Assembly (NCBI GenBank): GCA_031270205.1
Contig: JAISYA010000227.1
Span: forward strand, 1-24,675
DNA: 24,675 nucleotides
Direction: 5' to 3'
From: Treponema sp.
GTDB taxonomy: Bacteria; Spirochaetota; Spirochaetia; Treponematales; Breznakiellaceae
Shown here: piece by piece, positions 21,081-24,675 of the stretch
How positions within the stretch are numbered: the first letter of the stretch is position 1
Layout: each line of letters begins with the position of its first letter
Program-made: the position numbers and the translations under genes
The notes under the pieces: model-generated
What the model was told of the DNA's origin: nothing
The model's input: only the letters and a program-made list of their open reading frames with translations
The model's database searches: none

Positions 21081-21268
21081 GGGGATTTTACACTTTAGCA
21101 GTTTGTTGCGCTTTGCGCATTATAATCCCCAAAAATCGCCAGGAGGCGATTTTTTACCCTGTAAACTGCCAAGCTGCTTTAGCAGCAAGGAGCCCATAAT
21201 TGAGGTTTTTTTGCGTTTTTTCTGAAAGACTGCAAAAATCCACAAGCGCAACAGGCTCCTAGAGGAGC
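21081..21268 (+). promoter_or_regulatory. Structured leader of the feo operon, candidate riboregulator
   Basis: Several pairings compete. GGGGATT (21081-21087) pairs with AATCCCC (21124-21130), enclosing TGCGC-TTT-GCGCA. GCAGTTT (21098-21104) can instead pair with AAACTGC (21163-21169). GGCTCCT (21254-21260) can pair with AGGAGCC (21188-21194), closing a long stem that also has TTGCG (21211-21215)/CGCAA (21247-21251), or locally with AGGAGC (21263-21268), just before the feoA ribosome site GGAGG (21269-21273). No known riboswitch class was recognised. A clear promoter was not found; TATAAT at 21121-21126 has no good -35. Confidence 0.5.
21131..21155 (+). terminator. Intrinsic terminator/attenuator in the feo leader
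   Basis: AAAAATCGCC (21131-21140) pairs perfectly with GGCGATTTTT (21145-21154) around the tetraloop AGGA, and the T-run closes the stem. It stands about 120 bp before feoA. It could attenuate the feo transcript or end an upstream RNA. Confidence 0.75.
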
Positions 21269-21278
21269 GGAGGAAATG

Positions 21279-21488
21279 ATGCCACTGACAATGACGAAAG
21301 CGGGTGAATCGGCGTCCATAAAAAAGGTGGGCGGAAGAGAAAAAACCCGGCAGTTTCTCAAAAATCTCGGTTTTGTGGCGGGCAGCCGTGTTACGGTTGT
21401 CACCGAGATCAGCGGGAACATGATTGTAAATATCAAAGAGTCCCGAATCGCGATTAGCCGCGAGATGGCAAGTAAAATCATGGTGTAG
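21279..21488 (+). CDS. feoA: FeoA family protein, first copy
   Basis: A small cytoplasmic SH3-like protein of 69 aa that assists FeoB. The pattern MTKAGESASIKKVGG, then FLKNLGFVAGSRVTVVTE and NMIVNIKESRIAISREMASKI, is the normal FeoA fold. I chose ATG 21279, 5 nt after GGAGG (21269-21273); ATG 21276 is only 2 nt from that site but could use GAGGAG at 21262-21267. First gene of the ferrous iron operon, followed 25 nt later by a second, diverged FeoA. Confidence 0.9.
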   Translation: MPLTMTKAGESASIKKVGGREKTRQFLKNLGFVAGSRVTVVTEISGNMIVNIKESRIAISREMASKIMV

Positions 21489-21513
21489 GATTAAGATAGA
21501 CAAGGAGACAGAA

Positions 21514-21741
21514 ATGGAAACACGGACATTGAGAGGCGTAAACGTCGGCGAAACCGTTAATGTTGTGAAAATCACAGGTGAAGGCGCCATTAAGCGGCGC
21601 ATTATGGACATGGGGATTACCAGGGGCGTGGAGATTTTTGTCCGAAAAGTGGCGCCCCTGGGCGACCCGATTGAGGTAACAATCCGGGGCTATGAGCTTT
21701 CCCTGCGGAAAGCCGACGCCGAAAGCATTGAAGTGGAGTGA
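21514..21741 (+). CDS. feoA: FeoA family protein, second copy
   Basis: 75 aa, SH3-like. LRGVNVGETVNVVKITGEGAIKRRIMDMGITRGVEIFV and APLGDPIEVTIRGYELSLRKADAESIEV are the canonical FeoA segments (RRIMDMGI, PLGDPIE, YELSLRK), closer to consensus than the first copy. AAGGAG lies upstream of ATG 21514. FeoB follows after 9 nt, so this copy is likely the direct FeoB partner; the first may have a distinct or regulatory role. Confidence 0.94.
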   Translation: METRTLRGVNVGETVNVVKITGEGAIKRRIMDMGITRGVEIFVRKVAPLGDPIEVTIRGYELSLRKADAESIEVE

Positions 21742-21750
21742 GGTGTAAAG

Positions 21751-23955
21751 ATGGCTATAAAAATCGCCCTCGCGGGTAATCCGAACAGCGGAAAAACAAC
21801 ACTCTTCAACGCCCTTACCGGCTCAAATCAATTTGTGGGAAACTGGCCGGGCGTGACGGTAGAAAAGAAAGAAGGCAAATTAAAAAACTACAAAGACGTG
21901 GTGATTGTCGACCTTCCCGGCATTTATTCACTCTCGCCATATACTCTTGAGGAAGTAGTTGCCCGTAACTTTTTGATTGACGAGCGTCCTGACGCCATTC
22001 TCAACATAGTGGACGGCACTAACCTTGAGCGGAACCTGTACCTCACCACCCAGCTTACCGAGCTTGGTATTCCGGTTGTGGTTGCGGTCAACATGATGGA
22101 TGTGGTGAAGAAAAACGGCGACCGGATCAATATTGAAACCCTTGCAGTCAAGCTCGGCTGCAACGTTATCGGCATTTCGGCCCTAAAGGGAACGGGGGTA
22201 AAGGATGCCGCCGCCCTCGCGGTGAATATGGCCGGCGGCGGCAAGACCGTTCCCCAGCACAGTTTTTCCGGCAGTGTGGAACACACCCTGGCGCACATCG
22301 AAGAGGCGGTACTGCACAACCTTCCCGATGAGCAGCAGCGCTGGTATTCGATAAAACTGTTTGAGCGCGATGAAAAAATCATCCGCAAACTGAAACTGGC
22401 GCCGGAAACAGTAACCCATATTGAGCGGGACATCAAAAATTGCGAGGCGGAACTTGATGACGACAGCGAAAGCATCATCACCGCCGAGCGTTATACGTAC
22501 ATTGATTCCATTATTCACCAATGTTACAAAACCAAAAGCAGGGGTGAGCTGAGCGTTTCCGACAAGATCGACAAAGTGGTTACCAACCGTTTCCTCGCGC
22601 TGCCGATTTTCGCCCTGGTTATGTTTATCGTGTACTTTGTGTCGGTAACAACCGTGGGTACGATGGTTACCGACTGGGCCAACAACGGCGTGTTTGGCGA
22701 AGGCTGGCATCTCTTCGGCATCGGAACTTCCGCCTTTGAGGAAGCCGCCGGGATGGGCGAAGCGGACCCCGCCGGTTTCGGCGTCTGGATCCCCGGCGTT
22801 CCCGTATTGCTGGGCGGTTTCCTTGAATTCATCAATTGCGCCGAATGGCTGCAGGGGCTTATCCTTGACGGCATTGTGGCCGGCGTGGGCGCGGTGCTCG
22901 GCTTTGTGCCGCAGATGTTCATCCTGTTCATCTTCCTCGCTTTTTTGGAGTCCTGCGGCTACATGGCGCGCATCGCCTTCATCATGGACCGGATATTCCG
23001 CCGTTTCGGCCTTTCAGGCAAATCCTTCATCCCCATTCTTATCGGTACCGGCTGCGGCGTGCCGGGTATCATGGCCTCCCGCACTATCGAAAGCGACCGT
23101 GACCGGAAGATGACGATCATGACCACTACGTTTATCCCGTGCAGCGCCAAGCTGCCGATCATCGCCCTGTTCTCCGGCGCGCTCTTCGGCGGCGCGTGGT
23201 GGGTAGCGCCCAGCGCGTATTTCATGGGAATTGCCGCCATCATCTGTTCCGGGATAATCCTCAAAAAAACCAAACTGTTCGCCGGCGGCGTGGCGCCTTT
23301 CGTGATGGAGCTTCCCGCCTATCACTGGCCTACGGTCATCAACATTCTGCGGAGCATGTGGGAGCGGGGCTGGTCTTTTATAAAAAAGGCGGGGACCGTC
23401 ATTCTGCTCGCCACGATTTTTGTGTGGTTCACTTCAGGCTTCGGCTGGAGCGAAGGCTCCTTCGGCATGGTGGACATGGGCGAAAGCGTCCTCGCCGTCC
23501 TTGGCTCCGCCATTGCCTGGCTTTTCGCGCCGCTCGGCTGGGGGAACTGGCAATCCGCGGTGGCGTCCATCACCGGCCTTATCGCCAAAGAAAACGTCGT
23601 GGGTACCTTCGGCATCCTCTTTGGTTTCGCCGAAGTCGCCGAAGACGGCGCGGAATTGTGGGACACCCTGGCGCTCAGTTTCACCATGCTTTCGGCCTAT
23701 TCCTTCCTGGTGTTCAACCTGCTCTGTGCGCCCTGCTTTGCCGCGATAGGCGCCATCAAGCGGGAGATGAACAACCGCAGGTGGTTCTGGATCGCCATCG
23801 GCTATCAGTGCGGCTTTGCCTACATTGTGTCGCTTTGCATTTACCAGCTCGGCATGCTTTTCTGCTCCGGCGCGTTCGGCGCGGGAACCGTCGCCGCCTT
23901 TGTGCTTACGGCGGCCTTTTTCTTCCTGCTGTTCAGACCTTATAAGGAGGCGTGA
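21751..23955 (+). CDS. feoB: Ferrous iron transporter FeoB
   Basis: An inner-membrane Fe(II) transporter with an N-terminal GTPase domain, 734 aa. G1 GNPNSGKT (9-16), G2 GVTV (34-37), G3 DLPG (54-57), G4 NMMD (114-117), G5 in SALKGTG. The cytoplasmic domain runs to about 270, then a membrane domain with two Gate segments: the first contains GTGCGVPGIMASRTIES and FIPCSAKLPI, the second runs around ITGLIAKENVVGTFGILFG. The Cys residues in GCG and PCSAK are the conserved ones. GAGG lies upstream of ATG 21751. Its TGA overlaps the ATG of the small Cys-rich gene. Confidence 0.98.
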   Translation: MAIKIALAGNPNSGKTTLFNALTGSNQFVGNWPGVTVEKKEGKLKNYKDVVIVDLPGIYSLSPYTLEEVVARNFLIDERPDAILNIVDGTNLERNLYLTTQLTELGIPVVVAVNMMDVVKKNGDRINIETLAVKLGCNVIGISALKGTGVKDAAALAVNMAGGGKTVPQHSFSGSVEHTLAHIEEAVLHNLPDEQQRWYSIKLFERDEKIIRKLKLAPETVTHIERDIKNCEAELDDDSESIITAERYTYIDSIIHQCYKTKSRGELSVSDKIDKVVTNRFLALPIFALVMFIVYFVSVTTVGTMVTDWANNGVFGEGWHLFGIGTSAFEEAAGMGEADPAGFGVWIPGVPVLLGGFLEFINCAEWLQGLILDGIVAGVGAVLGFVPQMFILFIFLAFLESCGYMARIAFIMDRIFRRFGLSGKSFIPILIGTGCGVPGIMASRTIESDRDRKMTIMTTTFIPCSAKLPIIALFSGALFGGAWWVAPSAYFMGIAAIICSGIILKKTKLFAGGVAPFVMELPAYHWPTVINILRSMWERGWSFIKKAGTVILLATIFVWFTSGFGWSEGSFGMVDMGESVLAVLGSAIAWLFAPLGWGNWQSAVASITGLIAKENVVGTFGILFGFAEVAEDGAELWDTLALSFTMLSAYSFLVFNLLCAPCFAAIGAIKREMNNRRWFWIAIGYQCGFAYIVSLCIYQLGMLFCSGAFGAGTVAAFVLTAAFFFLLFRPYKEA

Positions 23956-24104
23956 TGCAATCCATCGGGACGATTGTGACGGGCCTGGTCATACTCGCCG
24001 TCGTGGCGGCGATTGTCATAAAACTGATACGGGACAAACGGAAAGGCAAGTGCCCCGGCTGCTCATGCGGCTGCGGCTCGGGCCGCGAAGAAAAATCCGA
24101 GTGA
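23955..24104 (+). CDS. FeoB-associated Cys-rich membrane protein
   Basis: A 49-aa protein. One N-terminal TM helix (TIVTGLVILAVVAAIVIKLI) is followed by a basic stretch (RDKRKGK) and the cluster CPGCSCGCG with four Cys (33, 36, 38, 40). This matches the small FeoB-associated Cys-rich proteins, thought to function like FeoC. The ATG overlaps the feoB TGA (TGATG), with AAGGAGG (23944-23950) four nt upstream, so it is co-translated with FeoB. The Cys cluster may bind iron or an Fe-S cluster; this is inference. Confidence 0.9.
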   Translation: MQSIGTIVTGLVILAVVAAIVIKLIRDKRKGKCPGCSCGCGSGREEKSE

Positions 24105-24114
24105 AGCAGACCGC

Positions 24115-24150
24115 GCGGGGGGGCATGGACGAAGCACTGTCCCCGCTTTT
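24115..24150 (+). terminator. Probable terminator of the feo operon
   Basis: GCGGGG (24115-24120) pairs with CCCCGC (24141-24146), followed by TTTT (24147-24150). The loop is large and contains a possible GGAC/GTCC extension. The short T-run makes it moderate in quality. Confidence 0.6.
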
Positions 24151-24196
24151 CAAATGGTGTCAGGCGCCTTTGCGTTTGCCTTATAATATGGCCGAA

Positions 24197-24212
24197 TAAC
24201 CGTGAACGGTTA
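24197..24212. other. Near-perfect palindrome at the edge of the AT-rich segment
   Basis: TAACCGTGAACGGTTA consists of seven-bp inverted arms with a 2-bp centre. It lies exactly at the change from GC-rich feo DNA to AT-rich DNA and next to the point where the fragment gene on the minus strand loses its coding character. Confidence 0.65.
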
Positions 24213-24214
24213 CC

Positions 24215-24331
24215 AAATTTCTTTGTTGACTTTTTTAAGAATTTGTTTTTCTTTGAATATTTAAATCCTAGCTTTTTATATTCTTTCTCAAGTTTCTTGC
24301 CGATAACCGCAAACGCTTTTTCAGCTTCCAT
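24215..24331 (-). pseudogene. Truncated gene: N-terminal fragment of a small Lys-rich protein
   Basis: A reading frame starting at ATG 24331 encodes 39 residues of natural composition (KAFAVIGKKLEKEYKKLGFKYSKKNKF). After that it runs, with no homologous character, through the palindrome and antisense to the feo terminator and the Cys-rich gene. The fragment resembles the start of small proteins that read LEKEYKKLGFKYSKKNKFLKK, which I know only as uncharacterised; this is recollection, not a search. Ribosome site weak. Most likely a decayed or truncated gene. Confidence 0.45.
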
Positions 24332-24351
24332 TGTTGTTTCACCATTATCTT

Positions 24352-24675
24352 TTAGAATCGTTTTTGGTCCAGATGATGTCTTTGTTCATGCCGGTTCCCC
24401 CTTTTATCCACTTTCTGTTCTGTTTTATATAGTCCAAGACCGACCGCAATCAGGAACAATTTATATTTTGCATAAAGAACCAAGTCGGTAGAACCTCTCT
24501 TGGTGTTAACAATAGATACTGCCAAAGATGGGAGCGGAATATCGCTATGATAAACTAAATATCGCGGCTCCCATACGGTAGGGTCGAATTTTTTCTTAAA
24601 CCTGTATAAGTTCTTGAAATTATAGCCAAAATTCCCATTATGAAAAATGGAATTCATCAATTTTTCTATTTTGTT
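24352..24675 (-). CDS. C-terminal part of an MprF/DUF2156-like protein (runs out of the window)
   Basis: The frame is open from the window edge (NKIEKLMNSIFHNG...) to the stop at 24352-24354, about 107 residues. The segment FGYNFKNLYRFKKKFDPTVWEPRYLVY closely resembles the end of phosphatidylglycerol lysyltransferase-type (DUF2156) domains, where FYNFKGLxxFKxKFxPxWEPRYLVY is characteristic. An unusual tail follows of some 65 residues (PLPSLAVSIVNTKRGS, then a hydrophobic LVLYAKYKLFLIAVGLGLYK, then a basic end). Members modify lipids with amino acids or are of unknown role. The start lies outside the window. AT-rich composition differs from the neighbours. Confidence 0.55.
   Translation of the reverse strand, partial: NKIEKLMNSIFHNGNFGYNFKNLYRFKKKFDPTVWEPRYLVYHSDIPLPSLAVSIVNTKRGSTDLVLYAKYKLFLIAVGLGLYKTEQKVDKRGNRHEQRHHLDQKRF

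Noticed and set aside
21121..21126. Perfect TATAAT as the feo promoter
   Set aside because: No acceptable -35 at 16-18 bp. Transcription would start inside the 5' arm of the terminator at 21131-21155, and the hexamer is better explained as part of the GGGGATT/AATCCCC stem region.

Overview
The window looks like a piece of a spirochaete chromosome, most likely a Treponema-type (possibly termite-gut) lineage. This is an inference from the gene set: a cyclic-nucleotide-binding regulator next to murB, a DUF2225 protein, CdaA/YbbR, a Lol-like export operon with an outer-membrane barrel, and many TTG/GTG starts. No rRNA, tRNA or CRISPR was seen. Most of the window is GC-rich by eye; the last ~480 bases are clearly AT-rich.

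Layout. (1) 1-364: repeat DNA, made of one and a half copies of a ~117-bp unit and a tandem array of 23/24-bp palindromes. (2) 417-5358: a strong promoter and a complete sugar-type ABC importer (binding protein, internal terminator, double-ATPase, two permeases). (3) 5474-6615: a split chromate-transporter (CHR) pair, facing a hotdog-fold thioesterase (6617-7021). (4) 7190-13864: a promoter with a strong operator-like dyad, then an export operon: LolD/MacB-type ATPase, FtsX permease, ~870 bp of repeats, a second FtsX permease, a LolA-like periplasmic protein and an outer-membrane beta-barrel. (5) 13913-15148 (-): a protein with two cNMP-binding domains and a Crp-type HTH; divergent from it is a small XRE regulator that appears leaderless. 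(6) 20726-15810 (-): a tight operon cdaA-ybbR-acpS-DUF2225-truA-murB (c-di-AMP synthesis, ACP activation, tRNA modification, peptidoglycan precursor synthesis). (7) 20727-21278: a 550-bp divergent intergenic region full of dyads, ending in a leader that looks able to switch between alternative RNA structures. (8) 21279-24104: feoA-feoA-feoB and a 49-codon Cys-rich FeoB-associated protein (ferrous iron uptake). (9) 24197-24675: an AT-rich segment with a truncated gene and the C-terminal end of an MprF/DUF2156-like gene that runs out of the window.

The most unusual content is the repeat system. Three sequence-unrelated palindromic modules (TTCATG/CATGAA, GATCGG/CCGATC, GGGGGG/CCCCCC) keep the same 23-bp period and a similar AGGCT-type linker. 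Each array is attached to the same end of the same ~117-bp unit, whose own stem-loop is conserved while its loop length varies. Second in interest are the feo leader, the operator ahead of the export operon, and the export operon itself.
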